From Rugalucina vietnamica (taxonomy: Eukaryota > Mollusca > Bivalvia > Lucinida > Lucinidae), in assembly GCA_964017185.1 (NCBI GenBank), contig OZ024875.1, positions 62,925,043-62,989,042 of the forward strand: a DNA stretch of 64,000 nucleotides, in the 5' to 3' direction. A model generated the notes under the pieces. That model saw only the letters and a program-made list of their open reading frames with translations. It did no database searches and was not told the origin of the DNA. Both the position numbers and the translations under genes were made by a program. Shown here piece after piece: positions 1-11,784 of the stretch (positions are counted from its first letter, which is position 1; every line of letters starts with the position of its first letter).

Positions 1-400
1 ATGGAAAACTGTTGAAAAAATAGCTCAAAAATCACAGAATCGTCCATTAATTGCAGCGTTATCCAATATAATTTGGAATGTGGATCAGATTTGTTTAGTA
101 TGCAGTAAAGTTAAAAAAATTAGCCAGTCGGAACGAATGCAGGTTGTTTCATCTTGAAGAATTTATTGAACAATCACCACTTTTAAGCAGTACAACTAAG
201 ACCCCCTCTTCGTAAAATGTTAGAAAAATTCAAGATAGAAAAGCTTTCCAAATAAATTTAGATTAGTGTTTGTAAGGTGATATAATGCGCTTGAAGTTGA
301 GACTAGCATAAGATTTAATACAGGTATCCTTTGAGAATTAATAGCCGATAACCACTAGTTGATCGATCACTGGTCCTTGATCGATCACTGGTCGCCTTAC
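1..400. other. Intronic or 3' flank, nothing recognised
   Basis: AT-rich sequence without coding signal. GATCGATCACTGGTC occurs twice in tandem at about 361-395. Confidence 0.4.
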
Positions 401-662
401 GCTACCCCCTTGAACCCCACTTTTATATTCATATAGAAAAACTGGGGTTTGCAATGGTAACACTATTTTTCTTATCTTTGCTCCAAAACATAGATTGTGG
501 GTACTCGTTAGAACCGCCTCAGCGGCACAGTTCTAACGTGTACTCACAATCAATGTTTTGAGCAAAGACATTAAAAAAAAAATCAAAATTTTTTGCATGA
601 AATTTTCAATTTTTACAGCAGAAAAATATTTCTGTATATTGCATGGGCAAGTTTTCATAATG
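401..662. mobile_element. MITE-B copy 1
   Basis: MITE-B is a roughly 260-280 bp non-autonomous element. Its ends are imperfect inverted repeats (CATCAGGAAAACATGTCC on one side, the complement of CATTACGAAAACATGCCC on the other). The core is a strong hairpin around GAACCGCCTCAGCGAGGCGG, flanked by ACATAGATTGTGGGTAC and its complement. It is recognised by recurrence at more than ten places in this window. This copy has a damaged left end and an imperfect hairpin loop. Confidence 0.8.
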
Positions 663-2026
663 AATGTCTCCAAAGTCTGTTTGAGTACTTATTGACTGAT
701 CTCCATTAATGAGTTCAGTAAAATTGCAATCAAAGTCTTGTCCTTGTAAGTACAAACATGGGAAACATAGAGCGATTTTATTACACTTCCTGTAGTTGCA
801 ATCAACATTTCTTCATATAAGACATATATATTTTTCTATAGGGACCCACAGAAATGTCCATTGAACATTGTCATGGGAAAAGTTCCCATCATGTTCATGT
901 AAAGAATAAAGTCATAGAATTAGGACTGGTGGTCTCATCGGTATGAAATGAGCAGCATTTTAAGAAAACCAGTGTCATCAGGATTCTGACCAAGTCTGAC
1001 ACAAATCCCCATAAACATTCACAGAAGGAGGTTAAAATCTTGAAATTTGAAGAGGGACTGCACTAGCTTGTTAAAATAGTTTATTGCGAAAAAACTTTTC
1101 AGTTGTAACCGTACAGTTGGTCAGTGCTTCTATTTTTACTATAGTTGTACCACTGCATGTAATCCAAACTTTCAAGTCTCTAGCCATCTTTCATAGAGGC
1201 TGCACAGAATCCATTTCTGATGTCAGAAACCCTACGATATGCATTTCTCATGAGGTAGCTCATATGCTTCTCTTACAAGCAAGAGACAATAATGAGGCCT
1301 TGAGGCTCTTCAGAAGCCTTCGAAGTTCTGATAACCTTTGCCCAGAACCTTAAGCAGACTGTGTGGGAGAAATGTCAATCCAAGAAGTACGCCATTATGG
1401 ACTAAGGAAATCTGATAATTGAATTTGCTGGACATTATTATATACAATATGTAAATATGAGCACATCAGAATGTATCAAACAAGCACAGACTTTAAATTG
1501 ACACCTAATGGCCTTTGTATGTTTGTAATCATTGCAATATCATACTGAGTGTATGGCATGTCCATGAGGTTCATTTTTCTGGCTATGTACCACAAAGGGC
1601 TGTATGCAAAGTTCATGTAAGCTTTGCTAGCAATCCGCTGGGGTTTATAGCTTCATGAACATCAGAAAAATTCAACTCACTGCTTAAATTTACATTTATT
1701 TCTCCCTATCACTATATCAAGGCGATCACATTTACAAGCAAACAGAGAATTTAAACATAGTGTGTGTTCAAACAGCGGAACGGCATCAACGACATCATAA
1801 CGTTTACAATGCCCAATCACACTGGTGAAAGCCATGATTTTTTATGTCAAGTTTGGATCATGTGACATCCCGTGACACGGTGTTGTTCATGGAACTATGA
1901 ACCACATCACACTTCTATACATTCATTAAGACTTTGCATCAGAAATAACCAGTTTGCACACATAGAATCTTGCACCTTGTGAGTGTCAGAATATCTGGAG
2001 CTAAAACCTCTACATGTGCATTAATG
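663..2026. other. Intron or flank, nothing recognised
   Basis: No conserved coding signal on either strand. The 89-codon frame near 1084 shows no recognisable family or exon borders. The expected C-terminal transporter exon was looked for here and not seen. Confidence 0.4.
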
Positions 2027-2263
2027 TGAGCCGCATCGTGAGAAAACGGGATTATTGCCTATGTGAAAACAAAGGCGCAGATCAGCTTCGCAGTTACTGC
2101 GAAGCTGATCTGCGCCTTTGTTTTCGCTACTCGGATAGTACAATTCCTCTTCTACTTAAATCCGAAATTTCAAGCTTCTAGCTCTTTTCTGAGCTTGTAC
2201 AGGCCGGTTTGTGTCGGACCTGGTCGGAAACCCCGAAGACCGGTTTTCTCGCGTCGCGGCTCA
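2027..2263. mobile_element. MITE-A copy 1, next to exon E donor
   Basis: MITE-A is the most frequent element of the window. It is about 235 bp, with ends TGAGCCGC...GCGGCTCA continuing into GGGAAAACCAACA-type inverted repeats. One side carries a long perfect palindrome (GGCGCAGATCAGCTTCGC and complement), the other a conserved single-copy part with TACTTAAATCCGAAATTTC. Empty sites inside the window suggest a very short, AA-like target duplication. This copy ends 32 nt downstream of the exon E donor. Confidence 0.88.
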
Positions 2264-2294
2264 ATGTGATAATCTACGAACAACAATAAATTAC

Positions 2295-2539
2295 CTGGAG
2301 CAAAAGACACTAAATATAAAATAAGGCCGACCATAGGCATCCAAGAGAAGGGAGAGGGGCAGTAGTCATACGCCCAGGAGATCTGTTGCTGGGTGTTGTG
2401 GGTATGACACCGCCCCGCTGACGACACCCAGGGATTGTTGATGTCTGTGGGGAGACACGAGGAGTTACCTACACCTACACTGTCTTTCTCGGTAAAACAG
2501 AACCCGCACGAAGGATCCATCATACACTGATTACATGTG
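2295..2539 (-). CDS. SLC2A13: SLC2A13-like transporter, exon E (Cys-rich extracellular loop and TM10)
   Basis: The 245-nt exon encodes CNQCMMDPSCGFCF, more cysteines and an NSSCLP glycosylation-type site, then WAYDYCPSPFSWMPMVG and a helix ending LYLVSFAPG. The large Cys-rich loop between TM9 and TM10 is diagnostic of HMIT within the SLC2 family, so this exon is the strongest evidence for the name. The acceptor is TTATTTCAG|CACATG and the donor GCTCCAG|GTAATT. The exon ends in phase 1. The following exon, expected to continue with a GPMPW-like start and the C-terminal tail, was not seen at 1-2294. Confidence 0.95.
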
Positions 2540-2889
2540 CTGAAATAAGAATAAATGGGAATTAACAAAAAAAAAATGAATCTCAAAAGACTTGGGTCAA
2601 TGATACACTCTCAGTATTTCGAAACAATTGGCAACAAAGACAAAGTGTGAACTAATTTTTTGCCTATATAAACTATATGTTTCAATGTTTCTTTGAAACA
2701 AATGGATGCCCTGGGATTTCTGCAGGGTTCTTATGCAATATATACACAAACACTCAGGACAAGGTTGGGTGTGCTTGTAACTGACTATTTGTCTTGCGGA
2801 GACTAAAGTAAAATATTCTAATCTGTCAATTGCGTTTCACTTTTCAACATTTTGGCTTCATCTTATCACAGACAGATTCGCAAACACCT

Positions 2890-3100
2890 GAGGTTATAAA
2901 ACTTTTTCATGCTCAATTCAGCTGAGCATGGATTTTAAACTGCCCAGAGTTACTGAAATAGCCCTAAAAGACTGAATTAATTAAATTTCAGGTTTAGATC
3001 ACCATAGCCTGCAATTCATCTTGCAAATAAGTGTTAAAATGCCAAGCACGATAAATTTTTTGTCAGTTGAGTTGAACATGACAAAAGTTTTATAACCTCC
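2890..3100. mobile_element. MITE-D copy 1
   Basis: Inverted ends AGGTTATAAAACTTTT and AAAGTTTTATAACCT enclose about 210 bp with an internal GCTCAATTCAGCTGAGC palindrome. The same family occurs at 11785 and 31440. Confidence 0.8.
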
Positions 3101-3149
3101 ACACGAAGACATTATCAAACAAGAGGAACAATAATTATTGTCCTATAAA

Positions 3150-4638
3150 CGCTCACCTGAGACCTGAGATATATACTAATAAACTTATTTGACTACAATG
3201 GTAATATGCATGTATATAACCCCAAAGCAGGGTCAGAATATCCCCTGGAGTCAATGTCTTTTCAAATCATGAAAATTCAGATTTACTGCAAGTTTTGCCC
3301 TTCATATGACATTTTAACAATTTTCCCCATTCAAATGCATGGGCGACCTAAGTTGACCTTGCTGTAAAATAGGTCAAGGTCATCCCAGGGACATGATTTG
3401 TACAAATTTTGTAGACCTCCTCACCATTCCTTGATGCGTCATGCCAAGTTTTAAAATCACAGGCCTCCTGGTTCTGGAGAAGAAGATTTTTTAAGATTTT
3501 TGTTATTTACAGCCATGGTGGCCATCTGTGTCATGTGAATATGACTATTTATGCAAACTTTCATTCACTCTTTCTGAGGATGCTCCACAAAAAGTTTGGC
3601 TTTGATTGGCCAAGTGGTTTCAGAGAAGATGTTTGAATATTTTGGTCATATACATGTATATAGCCCTGAGGCAGAGGCAGTGAACCCCCTGGGCCCAAAA
3701 TATTTCAAAAACATAAATCTTCTGTCCATTTGCTCATTCCTAGCAATTTTTCTGCTATTGAATGACATTTTCCTATTTTTTCCTATTCAAAAGCATGGGC
3801 AACCTGAGTTGACCTTGCCGTAAAAAAGGTCAAGGTCATCCCAGGGTCATGATTTATACAAACTTTGTAGAGCTCCATTGTCTGATGCTTCAGGCCAAGT
3901 TTCAAAGTCATGGCGCTTCTGGTTCTGGAGAAGAAGATTTTTAAAGGTTTTTGCTATTTATAGCCATGGCGGCCATCTTGGTCATGTGACCTGGACCATT
4001 TATACAAACTTTCATTCCCTCTTCCTTAGGATGCTCCACATAAAGTTTGGCTTTGATTGGTCAAGCGGTTTAAGAGAAGAAGATGTTTGAATATTTTGGT
4101 CATATACATGTATGTGTATATAGCCCCGGGGCAGGGGCAGACAACCCCCTGGGCCCAAAATATTTTCATAAACATAAATCTTCTGTCCATTTGCTCATTC
4201 CTACCAAGTTTTCTACCATTAAATGACATTTTCCTATTTTTTCCCATTCAAATGCATGTGCGACCTAAGTTGACCTTGCCGTAAAAAAAGGTTAAGGTCA
4301 TCCCAGGGTCATGATTTATATAAACTTTGTAGAGCTCCATTGCCTGATGCTTCATGCCAAGTTTCAAAGTCATAGGCCTTCTGGTTCTGGAGAAGAAGAT
4401 TTTTAAAGGTTTTTGCTATTTATAGCCCTGGCGGCCATCTTGGTCATGTGACCTGGACCATTTATACAAACTTTGGTTCCCCCTTCCTAAGGATGCTCCA
4501 CATGAAGTTTGGCTTTGATTGGCCAAGCGGTTTCAGAGAAGAAGATGATTGAAAAGTGTGGACAACAACAACGACGGACGACGGAGCATGGGTATACTAT
4601 AAGCTCTAACTTGTGAGCCTAATGGCTAAGGTGAGCTA
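3150..4638. mobile_element. Repeat C copy 1, three internal units
   Basis: Begins GCTCACCTGAG and ends with the related GGTGAGC, followed by TAAG. The inside is about three units of 455 bp, seen from TGGCTTTGATTGG at 3598, 4050 and 4510. Each unit carries GGTCAAGGTCATC and a CCATCTTGGTCATGTGACC phrase. No transposase is present. The ends could be short terminal inverted repeats, or a Helitron-like 3' hairpin with CTAA; the first seems simpler. Confidence 0.7.
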
Positions 4639-4644
4639 AGAATT

Positions 4645-4784
4645 TGAGCCACGTCATGACAAAACAGGATTTTTGCCTATGTGAAAACAAAGGCGCAGAT
4701 CAGCTGTTTTTGTGACTGTACAGGCTGGTTTGTGTTTGACCTGGTTGGAAATCCCGAGGCGCAGTATTCTTGCATCGCGGCACA
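4645..4784. mobile_element. MITE-A copy 2, internally deleted
   Basis: Starts TGAGCCACGTCATG and ends CATCGCGGCACA. The second palindrome arm and the middle are missing. It directly follows Repeat C copy 1. Confidence 0.75.
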
Positions 4785-5384
4785 TTTGACCTACCTATGA
4801 GTATGACATGAAACATTTGACATGACTTTTTCCACCAGTGTTGTAGGAGGGGTGTTGAGGGAGGCCATATGAAAACCAACGGCCAACAATACTAAACTTA
4901 TCACAGCACCTGGAAATAACATAACATAACATCACTTTATTCAGCGTTAAACATTTTACAATTGACAGCACCTAGCAGACAGCACCTAGAAATAGAAAAT
5001 AGAGTATTACGACATAGTGGAACCCAATCTCGTCAAATTAGACCACAAAAATAATTAACATGGCTCAAAAATTGTTAGAAACTAGGTTTTGCATTGCACA
5101 ATGTCACCATCCACCAACAACGCTATTTCTGAAAGTCTTGACATCAAAGTGTCTTTTTTTTTGGAGGCAAACAAGCAGACAATCTTTTTTAAAGGGCCTC
5201 ACAAAACCTAAAGGAAACATCATTCAATGAATAGTTTTGCTAAATCATAGTACCTGTGTGGTACATGAGAAAGGGCAGGTGCTTCATTAGGTTACAAGTA
5301 AACAATTTCCTTGGTGTTCACTGCTAGACAATCCTTTGATGAAATCAGGAAATTAGTTTCAGAACAGTTGCACTAATAGTAGTT
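4785..5384. other. Intron, nothing recognised
   Basis: AT-rich. A short duplicated phrase (GACAGCACCTAG) lies near 4965-4990. No gene seen. Confidence 0.4.
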
Positions 5385-5595
5385 ATGGGTGATTTCACAA
5401 TCAGGAACCACAACAGAAAGTATCTAGCCATTTGTAACCCCCTCCCAAAAGTCCAGGTAAAACCAGGACTCTTGGACTTTTCACCCAGCAAAGCTAAAGG
5501 CTCCAATCCGCAGGAAAAAAACAGCAGTCTGTTTTGTTTTCATCCCCGAACTGCAGGAGACAATGCGAAGGTAGACCCCGCTCATTTCCATAGCT
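5385..5595. repeat. Degenerate fragment related to the TIR element at 9949
   Basis: Shares GCCATTTGTAACC, CCAGG- and GACCCCGCTCATTTCCA phrases, in order, with the element at 9949-10249, but only one side is present. A SINE is inserted at its end. Confidence 0.5.
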
Positions 5596-5812
5596 GGCGG
5601 TCCCTGTAGCCGAGCGATTAAGAGCTCTCTTTTTAATCACTCGATCATCTCACCGCTGTGTCTGGTGTGGGTTCGAGCCCCGCACTGGCCACATGTGAGA
5701 CTTAGCCAAGTTCTGCTTGCAGTGCCAGGTGTTTTTTCTCAGGGTTCTCCCGTTTTCGACCTACCTACTGATTGGCCCATCTCATATGAGCCGAAATAAT
5801 CTTGAAAGGGCA
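5596..5812 (+). mobile_element. tRNA-derived SINE, copy 1 (3' truncated)
   Basis: The head is tRNA-like, with an A box (GTAGCCGAGCGATTAAGAGC) and a B box (GGTTCGAGCCCC), then a body shared with three other copies (GTTCTGCTTG, TTCTCCCGTTTTCG, CTACTGATTGGCCC, TAATCTTGAAAGGG). Such elements are copied by a LINE and transcribed by RNA polymerase III. This copy lacks the AAACTGAATC-A(n) tail and has one base lost in the body. Confidence 0.85.
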
Positions 5813-6243
5813 TACATGTGATCTTTCCACAGTCTCCAATCGGGAGGATTTTAGTTTGAATTCGTATTTTTGGTCTTTATATCGGGAGATTATTTCAGAA
5901 TAAAAATAAAACTGAACTAAAAAAAATCCATAGCTACAGCCACAAATGACTGATAAGCCATAAGTAAAGGTATTTGTAGGAATCAAAACAATTTCAATGT
6001 TCATGGGTGTCAAGCAATTGCTAAGCTAAAGTCAATTATAATGAAACTAGCTCCGAAAAAAAGCGCACAAGCAAAAATTCTACACTACCAGCATTCACTT
6101 TTTGCACCGGCACTCAATTTAGTGGCAGAACATTGGTAAACAAATCGTAGCCCAGAGTCGTAAACTGTCTATATGCTCAGCAAATTAATTTAACTTGAAA
6201 TTAGTTTCATTATTTAATGATGAATTGATCAGTAGATGTTTCA

Positions 6244-6475
6244 TTAACCCAATTATGACAAATGGATTTTCCCATCCCTATCATTTGGGCGAGTCAACTT
6301 TCATTTTTAGGGGCGTCAGGAGTGATTTAGAACTTTTATTCCATTTTTCGATGAAAATTCTCCAAGCAAACAGAATAGCCCCAGATGGGACGCCGCATTC
6401 TGCGGCGTCACATCTGGGGCTATTCGATTTGCCTATGTCCCACAAAAGGATGCCAGGCTTATATGAGCTAATCAA
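6244..6475. mobile_element. MITE-E copy 1
   Basis: Dispersed element with a strong hairpin (ATAGCCCCAGATG...CATCTGGGGCTAT) and conserved flanks TTAACCCAATTATGAC and GGATGCCAGGCTTATATGAG. It recurs at 57290 (inverted) and 61770. The two overlapping reading frames here come from the hairpin and are not genes. Confidence 0.7.
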
Positions 6476-6509
6476 TGAGATGCACCATTCTCGGCTTGCG
6501 TCTTAAGAA

Positions 6510-7220
6510 GATTTAAAGTTTAAGCCTGAAAATAAAAAAGAAGAAAAAAAAGATAGAACTTGGAAATTACATGTCTCATCTAATAGGTTGCATGACCACT
6601 GGCTGAGGTTCAAGATCTGATCCATTCAAGATCACATGCACTATTTAAAGAAGAAACATTCATTATTTTTTCCATCAAAAGTACCAGTTCAATTACAAGT
6701 ACATGTAATTATTTAATAGCTATCCATTACTGAGGGATAAAATGCAGGAAAATCAAAGCTTTTAAGCTTTTTCCATGTTTCAAAGAGTTCAAGCTTCTTT
6801 AATCGCAATGTTAGAGTGCACTTTCTGTACGATTCAAAGGCCTCTTAAATGATTCTTTTAGTCCTAGAAACATGTAATTATATGCACACGGTTACAGAAA
6901 TCAATGCAGTACCTCGATCAGTGGCTATCAGAACATAGACTGTATGTAAATTCTGATTAAATTTATCCTAGATTTCCACTAAGATGACTTTCAGGGAGTC
7001 TCAGAGGGAATAAATGCTGTACAGTTGGACAGTGAATCCTCCATAACAGGCACAATTGGGGTCATGAAAATGTTTCAATTATGGCCTTTTCCCCGCTCAC
7101 ATTGATTCGAGTGAGCAGTTTTCAGTTAATATACATGTACTTAGAAATATACACTAAGTACAGGTAATCTGCCCCCTGGAGGCCTGCACAGGGACAGTAT
7201 GCACATGGTCAGCTATAACA
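6510..7220. other. Intron, nothing recognised
   Basis: AT-rich, without gene or repeat family shared elsewhere in the window. Confidence 0.4.
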
Positions 7221-8354
7221 TGAGCCGCGCCATGAGACAACCAGAATATCGCCTATGCGAAAACAAAGGCGCAGATCAGCCAGGGCCGTCGCCGCGTTTT
7301 AAAAAGTGGTCCGGCGGAAGACATGGACGAGTGCCGAAGGCACGAGTTGGGGAGAGCACGAGAGGGGGAATACCCCCTCTCGTAAGGGGGGTTCGTAAGG
7401 GGGGAAAATTTTGATACATTGGTGCCTCTAAACGCGTTCTGAGTGCCTTTTGGGGACCGAGTTTCGATAGTTTTTGTCAACAAAAACACCGATATTTAGG
7501 CATTATAAATTGGAAGATTTATCAGAAAAGCAACTTTTTTTTATTTATTTTATTATTATTATTTTTATTATTATTATTTTTCACACCGAATGTACATTGT
7601 GGGAACTGAAAAGTCTTAGGCCGTGTTTCGCGGCAACGGGCGGCACTTGCATATCCATAAGGAAATAACATTGACATATTAATATCAACACAGTCTCAGA
7701 ACTTAAAATATACATGCATGCAAATTCAATTTTTTTTGTATACTATTTGCCAGTCGATATTTTCTTTGATAAGCTACATTTGGAGATTAATAGCCCTGGG
7801 ATTAACAGTGTTCCCCTATGCTCTTTTTTTTTTTTTTTTTTTTTTTTTGTTTCATGTCATTGCGGCACACAAAATCAAAGCGAAGATTGGATTAAAAAGC
7901 AACAATTTAATTACAACTCTATCTCCTCAAATCCAATCAAATAGGTGTCATTTTAATGACTGCAATGACACGAGTTTCGGGTGTTGATAATAATTTCGTC
8001 AATAAGCCGTTGATGATAACTTCATCAATGAGCCGCGACTCGTTTGATGAGACGATTAAAAGATCAAAGACAGGTAAGCACTGCTGCGGCGATCGAAAAA
8101 CGTGGTAAGGCGGATACCATGGTCGGCCAAAAAAGTGGTCCGGCGCTCGCCGGACCTGCCGCACCGGCGACGACGGCCTTGTCAGCAGTGCAGTAAGTGC
8201 ATGAAAACTTAGCTTTGTTTTCGCTATTTGGATAGTACAATCCCTCTTCTACTTAAATCCAAAATTTCAAACGTTTTTTTCTGTGACTGTACAGGCCAGT
8301 TTGTGTCAGACCTGGTCAGAAAGCCCAAAGACCTGTTTTCTTGCGTTGCCCTCA
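7221..8354. mobile_element. MITE-A copy 3, split by a roughly 900-bp insertion
   Basis: TGAGCCGCGCCATGAG up to GCGCAGATCAG (7221-7280) and the matching other half (about 8205-8354, ACTTAAATCC onward, ending TTGCCCTCA) flank a foreign block. The block starts GGGCCGTCGCCG and ends CGGCGACGACGGCC. AAAAGTGGTCCGGCG appears near both ends as a direct repeat (about 7300 and 8129). A T/ATT-rich tract lies at 7537-7580 and a poly-T run at 7826-7848. Confidence 0.7.
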
Positions 8355-9948
8355 TATTTACCAAAGCATAAAGTATGAAAATCATCTATGCTGTTCATAC
8401 AGTGATGGCATCATTTCCGCAAACGGTTCTCGTCACAGGCTGTTCCTCGCAATACTGTTTCATATATCAAAAAGGGCTTGGCATGCACTTGTCAATAATT
8501 TATTATTCTTTCATATGCAAGTAAGATTTTTATACTAACACTTTCCGTCTGCACCCTGGAAGCCCAAATAAAATAAGGGTCCCATTCGTCTCCATTTCCG
8601 CACACCTGTCCCCAATTCCACAAACACAATCAGATCAGTAAAATTCACATACAAAGAAGTGAAGAAAACTCTTCTTTGTGTATAAAATGGTTGTAGAGAA
8701 CTATGACAAGGCGCATCGTAGTATAATACACTTCCGCTCTGCCTAAGACCTAACCAAATCAATGGATCATGTTCGACGAACAACGTTATTACAACGTATA
8801 TTCCAGATTTTCACTGGACCTGATAACCAGGTAAAAAGTTGTTTTTTTTTCTTGATGGATTCCTGTTCTATAGGCATTGTCTTAAAGAATCTGACCAACG
8901 ACACTTTTTCATCATTGAGGGTTTTGAGAAATTGAAGATGGCGTCCAATATGTCTGCCAATACAGGATTTTCAACTATAATTATTATTAGTTATAATGAT
9001 TTTAAATATGCAGTTTGTGCTTATTTTGTCATCAAATCATGGAGGACGATTAAAGGTGAAACTTCACTCGTTTTGAGAAGACTGTGAACATCAAACTTTT
9101 CAAGATGGTATCCAAAATGGCCACCAGAAATAGATTGTTCAACCAAATCATTAGTAACAATGATCAAATTTATCTTGAAAGTATGCAGTAATGATTTTCG
9201 TCAACGTTAGAACATAGAATGTTCGCCGCAACTTGACGTAAATTTTCACAAAGTCGATAAACCATGACACATAGGCCAAGGACATCACGTCAAGGTTGTA
9301 GAGGACAACATCTAAGCACGGTTTCATGCGTACCGCTTTCATTGCTACAGAGAAATATACAACGAATTGTGGACGGACGAGCGCTCTTGTTATGAATGGT
9401 TCTTATTTGTAAATACGACTCCTCGAAAACAAATGCCCTACGAAGACCCTACCGGGTTTGGGGATGGGGGCTTAGTTCCCTGCTCTCTGAAAGAAAATTG
9501 CCTTTCTCCCCAGCTCCTAAGAATGTGTTCGTCAAATCCCTACTCCCTAACCCCCCCCCCCCCCCTGAATCTAGTTCTCCATAGATCCCTGAAAATAAAT
9601 TACCATTCCCCCCAGATCCCAAAAGCCCTGAGAGGCCCCCACAAAGCCTGGAGTAAGGATATGCACTGCTGTACATGCACCTATTGTCTGTAGTAACAAA
9701 ACCATGTTGATCCATGCATTTTCAATTGTATTAAGACCGAGTAATCTGTGAATTATTATCGAGGAACATAATTCCTAGGTCGGCCCAACCATTTGTACAG
9801 AATTCCTCTTTTATTAACATGACTTTCCTGGTCATTCTGGACACGAACTGCCGGGGTTACATAATTCCATGTTTACATGAATTGTTGGTAATAAGGTGTG
9901 CCACAGTCAACATTTTTACAGTCAGTTTCGGCCAGAGCTACCAGCCTA
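8355..9948. other. Intron, nothing recognised
   Basis: No exon was identified, although a short transporter exon is expected somewhere in 2540-11314. An 18-base C run at about 9549-9566 drives the proline- and glycine-rich short frames, which are not genes. Confidence 0.4.
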
Positions 9949-10249
9949 ATGCACTAGACATTTGTAACCACGGCCCCACCCTCGGGGAATAGCGGGGACA
10001 ATCCCCGCTAAAGCCCCCGGGTGACCCTGTGGGGACTGTTTGTTGGTAAAACCACTGCTGTTTTCCCTCGTAGCCTGGCATATTTTGCATTTTACATTTT
10101 CATGGCCCTTTTTGCATTTATAAAGAAAACCCCGGGTATTTCCCCAGCACTGCCTTGACATAATTTTGATCAAGACCCCGCTCATTTCCACTGCTACCCC
10201 CGCCCTGCCCCGGGGGTGGGGACCGTGATTACAAATGACTAGTGCATAA
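9949..10249. mobile_element. TIR element of about 300 bp
   Basis: The left end AATGCACTAGACATTTGTAA and the complement of the right end (ATGCACTAGTCATTTGTAA) match almost perfectly, continuing into CACGG-CCCCACCC. The ends contain GC-rich palindromes (CGGGGATTGTCCCCG type). Confidence 0.8.
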
Positions 10250-10254
10250 CCCAA

Positions 10255-11038
10255 AAGCTGTGGGAAGTTTATGCATCTTGCTCGAGCCTTTGATACGATG
10301 CTCTACCACCGAGCCACTGCGCTCCTCCCATTTATATATATATATAACTATTGGTGAAAAATGAAAGAAGAGTCGAGAGTATAAGATCTACATTATTTAT
10401 CTTCTCTTTCTGAAACAACAATTATAATGTGGACACTGGAATAGCATAATCTATGGATATTCGCTTAAAGGTCATTCAAATTGCCATCCTAGCATCATGA
10501 AAATCAAGTTTGCGAAACTGAGGACGCACCATGCCCTTCTTTGATATGGAATAAAATTTTACAGCATTTATAAATTATCAATTAATTTTCATGAATACAT
10601 ACCTGACAAATTTGTTTTCCTTCCTGGAATACAAATGTGTTGTACAATCCCAACGTGTAGCGGCAATTACGCCAATTAATTGGATGTCAAAAAATCGAAA
10701 CGTGAAAAGCGACTAAAAATAGATTTACGAATTTGACATCACGCTATTGTGTTGAAGATAACGATTAGATGGCGTAATATTTTTGAAATTCGATTTCGCT
10801 AATCGAAAGAGGAATAAAAATGGATTATAAAAAACTTAAACGTATTTTCTTTCTGGAAGGTAAGGCATGTTGAATTGCGATTGAAAGTGGGGGTGTGCAG
10901 ATCTGAGGACAGAGCGGAAATGATGCCATCACTGTATAAGCATGACAAGTTTTCTCTTTATTTACTCCAGATTTTTTTTTTTTCTGTTTTCAGATTTTTT
11001 TTTTTTTTCAAAAGTGTTGATATCTGTAAACCAGAAAG
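10255..11038. other. Intron, tRNA-like fragment and poly-T tracts
   Basis: 10270-10325 reads on the minus strand like a tRNA-derived head (GTGGCTCGGTGGTAGAGCAT). Poly-T runs occur near 10973 and 10995. No gene seen. Confidence 0.35.
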
Positions 11039-11279
11039 TGAGCCACATCATGAGAAAACCAACATTATGCATATGCGGAAAAAAAGGGGCTGATCAGCTT
11101 CACATTTAAGCGAAAACAAAGGCACAGATCAGCACCATTTTTGTTTTCCCTACACAGATAGTATAATTCCTCTTCTTTCTAAAATTTCCAGCCTCTAGCC
11201 ATCTCCTGTACTTGTACAGCTCGATTTGTGTCGGACCTGTTCAAAAACTACATTGTTGGTTTCCTCATGACATGGCTCA
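11039..11279. mobile_element. MITE-A copy 4, next to exon D donor
   Basis: TGAGCCACATCATGAG...CATGACATGGCTCA. The palindrome is degenerate. It ends 36 nt downstream of the exon D donor, with the palindromic side pointing away from the exon. Confidence 0.82.
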
Positions 11280-11314
11280 AGCCTAAAGTTCATTTCTTTT
11301 AGTGACATTTTTAC

Positions 11315-11478
11315 CTAAAAGACTTCCGAGTGTAAGAGGCCGCCTTCCAATCTTTTCCACAAGGTATAAACCGAGAAGTGTAAACATGAAGTTGACGGAA
11401 GCAGTTACCGCTGCCAACCAGATAGCTGCCTCGTCACTCTTCACACCCGACATCCTGATTATAGTGGCACTGTAATAC
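11315..11478 (-). CDS. SLC2A13: SLC2A13-like transporter, exon D (TM7 end to TM8)
   Basis: The 164-nt exon encodes [20 protein letters not shown], then [20 protein letters not shown], a membrane helix, then [15 protein letters not shown] with the GRR motif that follows TM8. Start and phase fit exon C (AT|G gives Met, then YYS). The acceptor is CTTCAG|GTATTACAG and the donor CTTTTAG|GTAAAAA. It ends in phase 1, whereas exon E needs phase 2, so a short exon for the next helix and extracellular-loop start must lie between them. A TIR element begins 49 nt before the acceptor and another ends 36 nt after the donor. Confidence 0.95.
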
Positions 11479-11527
11479 CTGAAGATATCATAAAATGTGA
11501 TAGTTTGCTTGAGAAAACTAACAATCT

Positions 11528-11768
11528 GGGCCCAGTTGTTCAAAACTAACAACGTCGTTAGTTAACGTTTCGTAAAAATTTAAAACATTAATAATACAAA
11601 TACACTGTTATTTTTTGTTGAAAAAATGTGAGAATCCTTTGCACTGCAAAGGATTCTCACATTTTTTTCAACAAAAAATAACAGTGTATTTGTTACTTTA
11701 GCTGATATTTGCTTAACAAATTTATGTCTTAACGATAAGCTAACGATGCTTTGAACAACTGGGTCCTG
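11528..11768. mobile_element. TIR element just upstream of exon D, with perfect internal hairpin
   Basis: The ends GGGCCCAGTTGTTCAAA and the complement of TTTGAACAACTGGGTCC match with one mismatch. Inside, 11596-11693 is a near-perfect inverted repeat with arms of about 47 nt (ACAAATACACTGTTATTTTT and complement). It begins 49 nt from the exon D acceptor, close to the branch-point zone. Confidence 0.85.
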
Positions 11769-11784
11769 GGTTTCAGACCAGGCA

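Noticed and set aside
1084..1353. 89-codon frame as the missing C-terminal transporter exon
   Set aside because: Wrong strand and no similarity to the expected GPMPW-type continuation.
3150..4638. Repeat C as a Helitron
   Set aside because: A hairpin and CTAA at the right end fit, but a TC start and A/T insertion borders are not consistent among copies, and the ends are also complementary. Left undecided, TIR preferred.
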